NCBI RefSeq assembly: GCF_023822025.1
Contig: NZ_CP082909.1
Location: 2,036,001-2,100,000, forward strand
Direction of reading: 5' to 3'
Source: Endozoicomonas sp. 4G
Lineage (GTDB): Bacteria > Pseudomonadota > Gammaproteobacteria > Pseudomonadales > Endozoicomonadaceae
Length of the DNA stretch: 64,000 nucleotides
Shown: positions 52,854-60,843 of the stretch, in pieces
Position numbering within the stretch: position 1 is the first letter of the stretch
Layout of the letters: each line of letters begins with the position of its first letter
Notes under the pieces: model-generated
The model's input: only the letters and a program-made list of their open reading frames with translations
What the model was told of the DNA's origin: nothing
Database searches by the model: none
Made by a program: the position numbers and the translations under genes

Positions 52854-54623
52854 TCATTCTTGATGACCTTTCTTTCTTTTCTCGTTAGATGGCGGCTGGT
52901 CGTACGCTTTTCTCTTGGGTCTTTTAGGTCTCTGGTCGGCAGGCAGGTGGGTCTGTTTGTGCCTGTTCAGATTGCACGACTTGTTGGTGCTGTAGTTGCA
53001 GCCTTCGTGGTCACACTGGTGCAGCTTTGATTTCTGGTGAGCAGGCTGGTGGATCTGTTCGTACATTTTCAGCCGGCCTGTCTGGTCGGTGCTGTATGTA
53101 CGTGAGGTGATTTCCTGGTGTTTAACAGAGTCCGGGCCTGTTTCGTCTACCTCTGACTCAGTGGGTATTTCATTGTCTGAATCGGGCTCCTGCTTAATCT
53201 TTTTCGGTTCCAGAGCTGCACAGTACTGACTGATTTCGTTGGATACTCGAAAAGGATTAAGTGTCGTGATTACATACTGAACACCAGGTTCAGCTTCGTC
53301 CTGGTCGGCAGGCAGGTGAGTCTGTTTGTGCTTTTTCAGATTACCCATCATGTTGGTGCTGAAGTTGCAGCCCTCATGGTTACACCTGTGCACTCTGGGT
53401 CTCCTGATTCTCTGGTCGGCGGGAAGGTGGCACTGTTTGTGTTCTTTCAGGTGGCCTGTGTTGTTGGTGATGTAGTTGCAGCCTTTATGGTCACACCGGT
53501 GCAGCTTGGATCTCTTGGGTCTCTTGGGTTTCTTGTCAGCAGGCAGGTGGGTCTGTTTGTGCTTTTGTAGATTGCTTGGGTAGTTAGTGCTGTAGCTGCA
53601 ACCCTTATGGTTACACTGGTACATCCTGTCTCTCTGGTCGAAAGGCAGATGGGTCTGTTTGTGCCTTTTCAGATCGCCCACCCGGTTGGTGCCGTGGTTG
53701 CAGCCCTCATGGTCACATTGGTGTCTCTTGAGTCTCTGGCCGACAGGCAAGTGGATCTGTTTGTGCATTTTCAGATTGGTCGTCAGGTCGGTTCTGAAGT
53801 TGCAGCCTTCGTGGTCACACTGGTACACCCTGGCTCTCTGGTCGATCGGCAGGTGAGTCTGTTTGTGCGTTTTCAGATTGGCCGTCAGGTCGGTTCTGAA
53901 GTTGCAGCCCTCATGGCCACACTGGTGCACCTTAGGTCTCTGGTCGGCAGGCAGGTGGGTCTTTTTGTGCCTTTTCAGATGGGTCGTGTAGCGGGTACTG
54001 TAGTTGCAGCCCTCATGGTCACACTGGCTCGCCCTGGGTCTCCGGTCGGCAGGCAGACGGGGCCTGTGCGTTTTCAGGTGACCCATGTGGTCGCTGCTGA
54101 AAGCAGGTGAGGTGACTTCCAGATTTTTAGAAGAGTCTACTTCTGTCACTTCTGCTTCTGGCTCAGTGGCTATTTCAATGTCTGAACTGGGCTCCTGCTT
54201 AATCTTTTTCAGTGTCAGAGTCGCACAATACTGAGTCATTTCATTCGATACTCGAAAAGGATTAAGTGTCGTGGTTGCATACTGAACATCAGCTTCGTCT
54301 GAACGGTTGTCGCTGTTTTCATCCGAGGTGTCGCTGTCTTCACTGCCACTGTCTTCGCTGTCACTATCTTCGCTGTTGGCACTATCATCAGAGGCTGCCC
54401 GACAGTAAGTCATGGCCTCACTCTCTTCACTTTCGTCAGGTAGAAGCATTATCCGGGTATTCGTGGATGAGAACTCGATAAAGGGCTTCGGGGTCTTGAT
54501 AAGTGCCTTGCCGACAGTCAGAGCGGAAAGTAAAGGCAACCTGTTTTCCTGAGCATGGCCGTTAGAGCAATACAAAGAAAAGACAATGGCCAAGGTCAAA
54601 GTCAATGGTTTTTTGGATAGCAA
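52854..54623 (-). CDS. Secreted C2H2 zinc-finger protein R9, mosaic with two acidic domains
   Basis: 589 residues. The first part (YCSNGHAQEN signal peptide, LPLLSALTVG, EAMTYCRAAS deletion, acidic tract, IKQEPSSDIE, half finger) leads to seven fingers starting at residue 201. At LPADQDEAEP the protein re-enters the VQYVITTLNPF...KIKQEPDSDNE box and half finger (RLKMYEQIH), followed by an eighth finger and the tail KRPKRKAYDQPPSNEKRKK. The switch point is the same as in R5, which indicates either a shared ancestor or repeated recombination at the linker. Confidence 0.92.
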   Translation of the reverse strand: MLSKKPLTLTLAIVFSLYCSNGHAQENRLPLLSALTVGKALIKTPKPFIEFSSTNTRIMLLPDESEESEAMTYCRAASDDSANSEDSDSEDSGSEDSDTSDENSDNRSDEADVQYATTTLNPFRVSNEMTQYCATLTLKKIKQEPSSDIEIATEPEAEVTEVDSSKNLEVTSPAFSSDHMGHLKTHRPRLPADRRPRASQCDHEGCNYSTRYTTHLKRHKKTHLPADQRPKVHQCGHEGCNFRTDLTANLKTHKQTHLPIDQRARVYQCDHEGCNFRTDLTTNLKMHKQIHLPVGQRLKRHQCDHEGCNHGTNRVGDLKRHKQTHLPFDQRDRMYQCNHKGCSYSTNYPSNLQKHKQTHLPADKKPKRPKRSKLHRCDHKGCNYITNNTGHLKEHKQCHLPADQRIRRPRVHRCNHEGCNFSTNMMGNLKKHKQTHLPADQDEAEPGVQYVITTLNPFRVSNEISQYCAALEPKKIKQEPDSDNEIPTESEVDETGPDSVKHQEITSRTYSTDQTGRLKMYEQIHQPAHQKSKLHQCDHEGCNYSTNKSCNLNRHKQTHLPADQRPKRPKRKAYDQPPSNEKRKKGHQE

Positions 54624-54645
54624 AGCCTGGCTTCTCAGTCGCTAA

Positions 54646-54674
54646 AATGTTTGTTGGAAAATCAGGTTAGTCAA
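54646..54674 (-). promoter_or_regulatory. Promoter-like TTGACT-N17-AACATT of R9
   Basis: AGTCAA at 54669-54674 and AATGTT at 54646-54651 (plus-strand letters), 17 bp apart, 22 bp before the start. The leader here reads TTTTAGCGACTGAGAAGCCAG, a variant of the usual one. Confidence 0.5.
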
Positions 54675-54698
54675 AATCTGGAGAAAGATCAGAGGTTT

Positions 54699-55937
54699 CT
54701 ATTCTTTATCACCCTTCTTTCTTTTCTTGTTGGATGGCGGCTGGTCATACGCTTTCCTTTTGGGTCTCTGGTCGGCAGGCAGGTGAGTCTGTTTGTGTCT
54801 TTTTAGATGGTTCGGGCGGTCGGCAATGTAGTTACAGGCCTCATGGTGGCACTGGTGCACTTTGGGCCTTTCAGGTTTCTGGTCGGCAGGCAGGTGGGCC
54901 TGTTTGTGCCTTTTCAAATTGCCCGCGTGTTCGGTGCTGTAGTTGCAGCCCTCATGGTCACACTTATGCGCCTTGGGTCTCTGGTCGGCAGGCAGGTGGG
55001 TTTGTTTATGCATTTTCAGATTGCCTGCCTTGTCGGTGCGGTAGTTGCAGCCCTCATAGTCACACTGGTAAATCTTGGCTCTCTGGTCGGCAGGCAGGTG
55101 GGTTTGTTTGTGCCTTTCCAGATCGCGCGTCCGGTCGGTGCTGTAGTTGCAGCCCTCATGGTCACATTGGTGCACCTTGATTCTCTTGGGTCTCTGGTCG
55201 GCAGGCAGATGGGACTGTTTGTGCATTTTCAGATGGCTCAGGAAGTTGGTCCTATAGTTGCAGCCCTCATGGTTACACTGGTACATCCAGGGTCTCTGGT
55301 CGGCAGGCAGGTGGATCTGTTTGTGCTTTTTCAGACTAGCCATCGTGTTGGCACTGTAGTTACAGCCCTCATGGTCACACTGGTGCATCCTGGGTCTCTG
55401 GTCGGCAGGCAGGTGGGTCTGTTTGTGTGCATTCAGATTGCCCTTGTGGTGGGTTCTGTAGTTGCAACCCGCATAGTCACACCGGTGCACCTTGGGTGTA
55501 TTGGGTTTCGCTTCTGTCACTTTTGCCTTTGACTCAGTGGCTATTTCACTGTCTGAAACCGGCTCCTCCTTAATCTTTTTCAGTTCCAGAGTCGCACAAT
55601 ACTGATTGATTTCATCGGATGCTCGAAAGGGATTAAATATCGTGGTTACATACTGAGCATCAAATTCGTCTTCGTTTGAAGGGTTGTCGTTGTTTTCATC
55701 AGAGGTGCCGTTAGTGGCTATTTCACTGTCAGAACCGTTATCGGAGGCTGCCCGGCGGTAAGCCTTAGCTTCGACGTCTTGCTTCAATTCCCACCATTCA
55801 ATGGCCTCACTCTCTTCACTTTCGTCAGGTAGAAGCCTTATCTGAGTGGGTTGGTTGTTTTCCTGAGTGTGGCCATTAGAACCAGGTACAGAAAAGGCCA
55901 TGGCCAAGGTCAAAATCAATGGTTTTTTGAATAGCAA
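54699..55937 (-). CDS. Secreted C2H2 zinc-finger protein R10
   Basis: 412 residues. MLFKKP signal peptide ending VPGSNGHTQEN. The leader goes straight to NNQPTQIRLLPDESEESEAIEWW, and a deletion fuses ELKQ to DVEAKAYRRAAS, removing VCFGDD and PATGV and destroying the first motif (LKQD). The acidic tract is short and contains a small insertion (SEIATNGTSDEN). IKEEPVSDSE is present. No half finger. Seven fingers at residues 153-385; the last starts CHHEAC. Tail: KRKAYDQPPSNKKRKK. Its 3' part is nearly the same as that of R12. Confidence 0.92.
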   Translation of the reverse strand: MLFKKPLILTLAMAFSVPGSNGHTQENNQPTQIRLLPDESEESEAIEWWELKQDVEAKAYRRAASDNGSDSEIATNGTSDENNDNPSNEDEFDAQYVTTIFNPFRASDEINQYCATLELKKIKEEPVSDSEIATESKAKVTEAKPNTPKVHRCDYAGCNYRTHHKGNLNAHKQTHLPADQRPRMHQCDHEGCNYSANTMASLKKHKQIHLPADQRPWMYQCNHEGCNYRTNFLSHLKMHKQSHLPADQRPKRIKVHQCDHEGCNYSTDRTRDLERHKQTHLPADQRAKIYQCDYEGCNYRTDKAGNLKMHKQTHLPADQRPKAHKCDHEGCNYSTEHAGNLKRHKQAHLPADQKPERPKVHQCHHEACNYIADRPNHLKRHKQTHLPADQRPKRKAYDQPPSNKKRKKGDKE

Positions 55938-56012
55938 GGCCTGAGTTCCTAATCGTTGAAATGTTTATCAGGAAATCAGGTTAGTCAAAATCTGGAGAGA
56001 GGTCGGAGGTTT

Positions 56013-57467
56013 CTATTCTTTATCAACCTTCTTTCTTTTCCCATTAGAGGGCGGCTGGTCATGCGCTTTTCTCTTGAGTCTCTGGTCAGCAGGCAGGTGG
56101 GCCTGTTTGTGCCTGTTCAGATTGCCCGACCGATCGGTGCTGTAGTCGCAGCCCTTATAGTCGCACTGGTGCATCTTTGATCCCTTAGGCTTCTGGCCGA
56201 CAGGCAGGTGGATTTTTTTGTGCCTGTTCAGATTGCCGGTCATGTTGGTTCTGTAGTGGCAGCCATTATGGACACACCGGTGTCGCTTGGGTTTCTTGGG
56301 TTTCTTGGGTCTCTGGTCGGCAGACAGGTGGACCTGTTTGTGTATTTTCAGATTGGCCGTCAGGTTGGTGCCGTAGTTGCAGCCCTCATGGTCACACTGG
56401 TGCACCTTGGGTCTCTGGTCGGCAGGCAGGTGGATCTGTTTGTGCCTTTTCAGATCGTTCGTGCGGTCGGTGCAGAAATTGCAGCCCTCATGGTCACACC
56501 GGTGCGGCTTGGGTCTCTGGTCGGTAGGCAGGTGGGTCTGTTTGTGCATTTTCAGATTGTTTGAGTAGTTGGAGCTGTGGTTGCAGCCCTCATAGTCACA
56601 CTGGTAAATCTTGGCTCTCTGGTCGGCAGGCAGGTGGGTTTGTTTGTGCCTTTCCAGATCGCGCGTCCGGTCGGTGCTGTAGTTGCAGCCCTCATGGTCA
56701 CATTGGTGCACCTTGATTCTCTTGGGTCTCTGGTCGGCAGGCAGGTGGGACTGTTTGTGCATTTTCAGATGGCTCAGGAAGTTGGTCTTATAGTTGCAGC
56801 CCTCATGGTTACACTGGTAAATCCAGGGTCTCTGGTCGGCAGGAAGGTGAGTCTGTTTGTGCACTCTCAGATGGCTCGTGTAGCCGGTGCTATAGTTGCA
56901 GCCCTCATGGTCACACTGGTGCACCTTGGGTCCCTGGCCGACAAGCCGGTGGGTCTGTTTGTGTTTTTTCAGATGACCGACCTGGTCGGTGCTGTCAGCA
57001 GGTGAGGTGACTTCCGGATCGTTACCAGAGTCCGCTTCTGTCACGTCTATTTCTGAGTCAACAGGTCTTTCACTGTCTGAAACCGGCTCCTGTTTAATCT
57101 TTTTCAATTCCAGAGTCGCACAATACTGACCGATTTCATTTGACAGTCGAAAAGGATTAAATGTCGTGGTTACATATTGAACGTCAGTTTCGGTCTCAGT
57201 TTTGTCTTCATTTGAACGGTTGTTGCTGTTTTCATCAGAGTTGCTGCTGTCTTCACTGTCAGAACCGTTGTCAGAGGCTGCGCGGCGGTAAGTCTTAGCT
57301 TCGACGTCTTGCTTCAATTCCCACCATTCAATGGTCTCACTCTCTTCACTTTCGTCAGGTAGAAGCCTTATCCGAGTGGGTTGGTTGTTTTCCTGAGCCT
57401 GGCCATTGGAGCAATACACGGAAAAAATAACGACCAAGGTCAAAATCAAGGATTTTTTGGATAGCAA
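56013..57467 (-). CDS. Secreted C2H2 zinc-finger protein R11
   Basis: 484 residues. Signal peptide MLSKKSLILTLVVIFSVYCSNGQAQEN. Same LKQDVEAK deletion as R10. IKQEPVSDSE and a half finger (QVGHLKKHKQTH) are intact; the linker after it is degenerate (RLVGQGPK). Eight fingers at residues 185-457. Fingers 2-3 match fingers 3-4 of R10 almost exactly, while fingers 7-8 match those at the end of R14, so the gene is a patchwork of both. Tail: KRKAHDQPPSNGKRKK. Confidence 0.92.
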   Translation of the reverse strand: MLSKKSLILTLVVIFSVYCSNGQAQENNQPTRIRLLPDESEESETIEWWELKQDVEAKTYRRAASDNGSDSEDSSNSDENSNNRSNEDKTETETDVQYVTTTFNPFRLSNEIGQYCATLELKKIKQEPVSDSERPVDSEIDVTEADSGNDPEVTSPADSTDQVGHLKKHKQTHRLVGQGPKVHQCDHEGCNYSTGYTSHLRVHKQTHLPADQRPWIYQCNHEGCNYKTNFLSHLKMHKQSHLPADQRPKRIKVHQCDHEGCNYSTDRTRDLERHKQTHLPADQRAKIYQCDYEGCNHSSNYSNNLKMHKQTHLPTDQRPKPHRCDHEGCNFCTDRTNDLKRHKQIHLPADQRPKVHQCDHEGCNYGTNLTANLKIHKQVHLSADQRPKKPKKPKRHRCVHNGCHYRTNMTGNLNRHKKIHLPVGQKPKGSKMHQCDYKGCDYSTDRSGNLNRHKQAHLPADQRLKRKAHDQPPSNGKRKKVDKE

Positions 57468-57540
57468 GGCCTGGACCCAGTTGTTGAACTGTTTATTGGG
57501 AAGTCAGGTTAGTCAAAATCTGGAGAAAGATCAGAGGTTT

Positions 57541-58932
57541 CTATTCTTTATCACCCTTCTTTCTTTTCTTGTTAGGTGGCGGCTGGTCATACGCTTTCCT
57601 TTTGGGTCTCTGGTCGGCAGGCAGGTGAGTCTGTTTGTGTCTTTTTAGATGGTTCGGGCGGTCGGTAATGTAGTTACAGGCCTCATGGTGGCACTGGTGC
57701 ACTTTGGGCCTTTCAGGTTTCTGGTCGGCAGGCAGGTGGGTCTGTTTGTGCCTATTCAAATTGCCCGCGTGTTCGGTGCCGTAGTTGCAGCCCTCATGGT
57801 CACACTTATGCGGCTTGGGTCTCTGGTCGGCAGGCAGGTGGGTTTGTTTATGCGATTTTAGATTGCCTACCTTGTCGGTGCGGTAGTTGCAGCCCTCATG
57901 GTCACACTTATGCGGCTTGGGTCTCTGGTCGGCAGGCAGGTGGGCCTGTTTGTGCCTTTTCAGATGGCTTATGTTGTCGGTGCGGTAGTTGCAGTCCTCA
58001 TGGTCACACTGGTGCAGCCTGGATCTCTGGTTGGCAGGTAGGTGGGTCCTTTTGTGCGCTTTCAGATTGCCCGTCCGGTTCGTGATGAAGTTGCAGCCCT
58101 CATGGTCACAGTGTTGCACCTTGGGTCTCTGGTCGGCAGGCAGATGCTTCTGCTTGTGGTTTTTCAGGTTGCCCGTGTGGTCAGTGCTGTAGTTGCAGCC
58201 GCCATGGTCACACTGGTACACCTTGGGTTTCTTGGGTTTCTTGGGTTTTTGGTTGGCAGGTGGGCGGCTTTCTTTGTGCGCTTTCAGATGGCCTGTCTGA
58301 TCGATGCAGTAATCAGGTGAGGTGATTTCCGAGGGATTAACAGAGTTCGCTTCTGTCACTTTTGCCTTTGACTCAGTGGCTATTTCACTGTCTGAAACCG
58401 GCTCCTTCTTAATCTTTTTCAGTTCCAGAGTCGCACAATACTGATTGATTTCATCTGATACTCGAAAGGGATTAAATGTCGAGGTTACATACTGAGCATC
58501 AGTTTTGGTCTCAGTTTTGTCTTCATTTGAACAGTTGTCGTTGTTTTCATCAGAGTCTTCACTGTCAGAACCGTTATCAGAGGCTACCCGGCAGCATGCC
58601 TTAGCTTCGACGTCAGAGTCAGGAGTAAAGCAATAGTAAGTGTCTGGTTTTAAGAGGACGTCATCACCGAAGCAAACTTTTGTTATGTTGCTGTCGTTTA
58701 ATTCAATGGCCTCACTCTCTTCACTTTCGCCAGGTAGAAGCCTTATCTGGCTGGGTTGGTTGTTTCCCAGACGTACTGAGACCTCAATAAAGGGCTTCGG
58801 GGTCTTGCTAAGCGCCTTGCCGACAGTCAGAGCGAAAAGCAAAGACATAGTATTTTCTTGAGCGTGGCCATTGGAGCAATGCACGGAAAAAGCAACGGCC
58901 AAGGTCAAAATCAAGGTTTTTTTGTATAGCAA
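57541..58932 (-). CDS. Secreted C2H2 zinc-finger protein R12
   Basis: 463 residues. MLYKKTLILTLAVAFSVHCSNGHAQEN signal peptide, MSLLFALTVG, and a deletion of WWELKQEPEA (EAIELNDSN). KVCFGDDVLLKP is kept, but FTPDSDV replaces the PATGV repeats. Second motif IKKEPVSDSE. The half finger is decayed (DYCIDQTGHLKAHKES). Six fingers at residues 241-436; finger 2 is close to the ITDRTGNLKAH finger of R3. Tail: KRKAYDQPPPNKKRKK. Confidence 0.92.
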   Translation of the reverse strand: MLYKKTLILTLAVAFSVHCSNGHAQENTMSLLFALTVGKALSKTPKPFIEVSVRLGNNQPSQIRLLPGESEESEAIELNDSNITKVCFGDDVLLKPDTYYCFTPDSDVEAKACCRVASDNGSDSEDSDENNDNCSNEDKTETKTDAQYVTSTFNPFRVSDEINQYCATLELKKIKKEPVSDSEIATESKAKVTEANSVNPSEITSPDYCIDQTGHLKAHKESRPPANQKPKKPKKPKVYQCDHGGCNYSTDHTGNLKNHKQKHLPADQRPKVQHCDHEGCNFITNRTGNLKAHKRTHLPANQRSRLHQCDHEDCNYRTDNISHLKRHKQAHLPADQRPKPHKCDHEGCNYRTDKVGNLKSHKQTHLPADQRPKPHKCDHEGCNYGTEHAGNLNRHKQTHLPADQKPERPKVHQCHHEACNYITDRPNHLKRHKQTHLPADQRPKRKAYDQPPPNKKRKKGDKE

Positions 58933-59007
58933 AGCCTGGCCTCCCAGTCGTTAAAATGTTTATTGGGAAATCAGGTTAGTCAAAATCTGGAGAAAGGTCC
59001 GAGGTTT

Positions 59008-60768
59008 CTATTCTTTATCAACCTTCTTTCTTTTCTCGTTAGAGGGTGGCTGGTCACAGGCTTTCCGTTTGGGTCTCTGGTCGGCAGGCAAGTGGGTCTG
59101 TTTGTGCTTTTTCAGACTGCACGGCCAGTCGGTTCTGAAGTTGCAGCCCTCATGGTCACACTGGTGCACCTTGTTTTTTTGGGGTCTCTGGTCGGCAGGC
59201 AGGTGGGTCTGTTGGTGCATTTTCAGATTGCTCGTCCGGTCGGTTCTGAAGTGGCAGCCCTCATGGTCACACTGGTGCACCTTGTTTTTTTGGGGTCTCT
59301 GGTCGGCAGGCAGATGGGTCTGTTTGTGATTATTCATGTGCCCCCTGCGGTCGGTGCCGTAGTTGCAGCCCTTATAGTCACACTGGTGCTTCTTGGGTCT
59401 TTTGAGTCTCTGGTCGGCAGGCAGGTGGGTCTGTTTGTGCTCTTTCAGATGGGACGTGTAGTCGGTGCGGTAGTGGCAACCCTCATAGTCACAGTGGTGA
59501 ACCTTGAGTCTTTGGTCGGCAGGCAAGTGGATCTGTTTGTGCATTTTCATATTGCTCGAATGGTCGGTTCTGAAGTGGCAGCCCTCATGGTCACACTGGT
59601 GCACCCTGGCTCTCTGGTCGGCAGGCAGGTGGGTCTGTTTGTGCCTTTTCAGATGGCCTTCCCGGTCGGTGCGGTAGTGGCAGCCCTCATGGTCACACTG
59701 GTGCACCTTGTTTTTTTTGAGTCTCTGGTTGGCAGGCAGGTGGATCCGTTTGTGCCTTTTCAGATGGCCTGCCCGGCCGGCGCGGTAGTGGCAGCCCTCA
59801 TGGTCACACTGGTGCACCTTGGTTTGTTTGGGTCTCTGGTCGGCAGGCAGGTGGGTCTGTTTGTGCTTTTTCAGATGGTCTGCCCGGCCGGTGCGGTAGT
59901 AGCAGCCCTCATGGTTGCACTGGTGCACCTTGGTTTGTTTGGATCTCTGGTCGGCAGGCAGGTGGGTCTGTTTGTGCGTTTTCAGATGATCTGCCCGGCC
60001 GGTGTGGTAGTGGCAGCCCTCATGGTTACACTGGTGCACGTTGGTTTGTTTGGGTTTCTGGTCGGCAGGCAGGAGGGTTCGTTTGTGCATTTTTGGGGTG
60101 GGCATTTCACTGTCTGAAACAGGCTCCTGCTTAATCTTTTTCAGTGCCAGAGCCGTACAATACTGAATGACTTCATTGGATACTCGAAAAGGATCCAGTG
60201 TTGTGTTTACATACTGAATGCCAGATTCGCCATCAGTTTCGTCTTCGTTTGAACCGCTGTCGCTGCTTTCATCAGAAGTGCCGCTGTCTTCACTGTCACT
60301 GTCTTCGCTGTCACTGTCTTTGCTGTAGGCACTATCATCAGAGGCGGCCCTACTGTAAGCCCTGGCTTCGATGCCAGGGTTGGCAGAAAAGCAATAGCGA
60401 ATGCCTGGCTTTAAGAGGATGTCATCATCGAAGCAAACTCCTGGCATGTCGCTGTGGTTCGCTTCCGGCTCCTGCTCCAATTCCCACCATTCAATCGCCT
60501 CGCTCTCTTCTTCAACAGATGTCAAGAGAAGAATCGTTTCGACGCCCGGAGAGTGGAAGCCAATTTTCGGGTTATCGTCAGGTAAAAGTCTTATCCGGGT
60601 GGGTTGGTTATGTCCAAAGCATATAAGGGGCTTCGGGGGGCTGATAAGCGTCTTGCCGACAGCCAGAGCGAAGAGCAAAGGCATGCTCTTTTCCTGAGCG
60701 TGGCCATTAGAACCAGGTACAGAAAAGGCCATGGCCAAGGTCAAAATCAATGGTTTTTTGAATAGCAA
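59008..60768 (-). CDS. Secreted C2H2 zinc-finger protein R13
   Basis: 586 residues. MLFKKP signal peptide (VPGSNGHAQEK), a CFGHNQPTRIRLLPDD segment and the SPGVETILLL insert. The first motif has Glu for Lys (WWELEQEP). VCFDDDILLKP is followed by SANPGIEA, so no PATGV repeat. IKQEPVSDSE intact; the half finger is cut to MHKRTLLPADQ. Nine fingers at residues 247-559. Seven have His or Tyr after the second cysteine (GCHY/GCYY) instead of Asn, a sub-family shared with R14 and R15. Several linkers contain KQTKVHQ or QKNKVHQ. Tail: KRKACDQPPSNEKRKK. Confidence 0.92.
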   Translation of the reverse strand: MLFKKPLILTLAMAFSVPGSNGHAQEKSMPLLFALAVGKTLISPPKPLICFGHNQPTRIRLLPDDNPKIGFHSPGVETILLLTSVEEESEAIEWWELEQEPEANHSDMPGVCFDDDILLKPGIRYCFSANPGIEARAYSRAASDDSAYSKDSDSEDSDSEDSGTSDESSDSGSNEDETDGESGIQYVNTTLDPFRVSNEVIQYCTALALKKIKQEPVSDSEMPTPKMHKRTLLPADQKPKQTNVHQCNHEGCHYHTGRADHLKTHKQTHLPADQRSKQTKVHQCNHEGCYYRTGRADHLKKHKQTHLPADQRPKQTKVHQCDHEGCHYRAGRAGHLKRHKRIHLPANQRLKKNKVHQCDHEGCHYRTDREGHLKRHKQTHLPADQRARVHQCDHEGCHFRTDHSSNMKMHKQIHLPADQRLKVHHCDYEGCHYRTDYTSHLKEHKQTHLPADQRLKRPKKHQCDYKGCNYGTDRRGHMNNHKQTHLPADQRPQKNKVHQCDHEGCHFRTDRTSNLKMHQQTHLPADQRPQKNKVHQCDHEGCNFRTDWPCSLKKHKQTHLPADQRPKRKACDQPPSNEKRKKVDKE

Positions 60769-60843
60769 GGCCTGAGTTCCTAATCGTTGAAATGTTTATC
60801 AGGAAATCAGGTTAGTCAAAATCTGGAGAGAGGTCGGAGGTTT

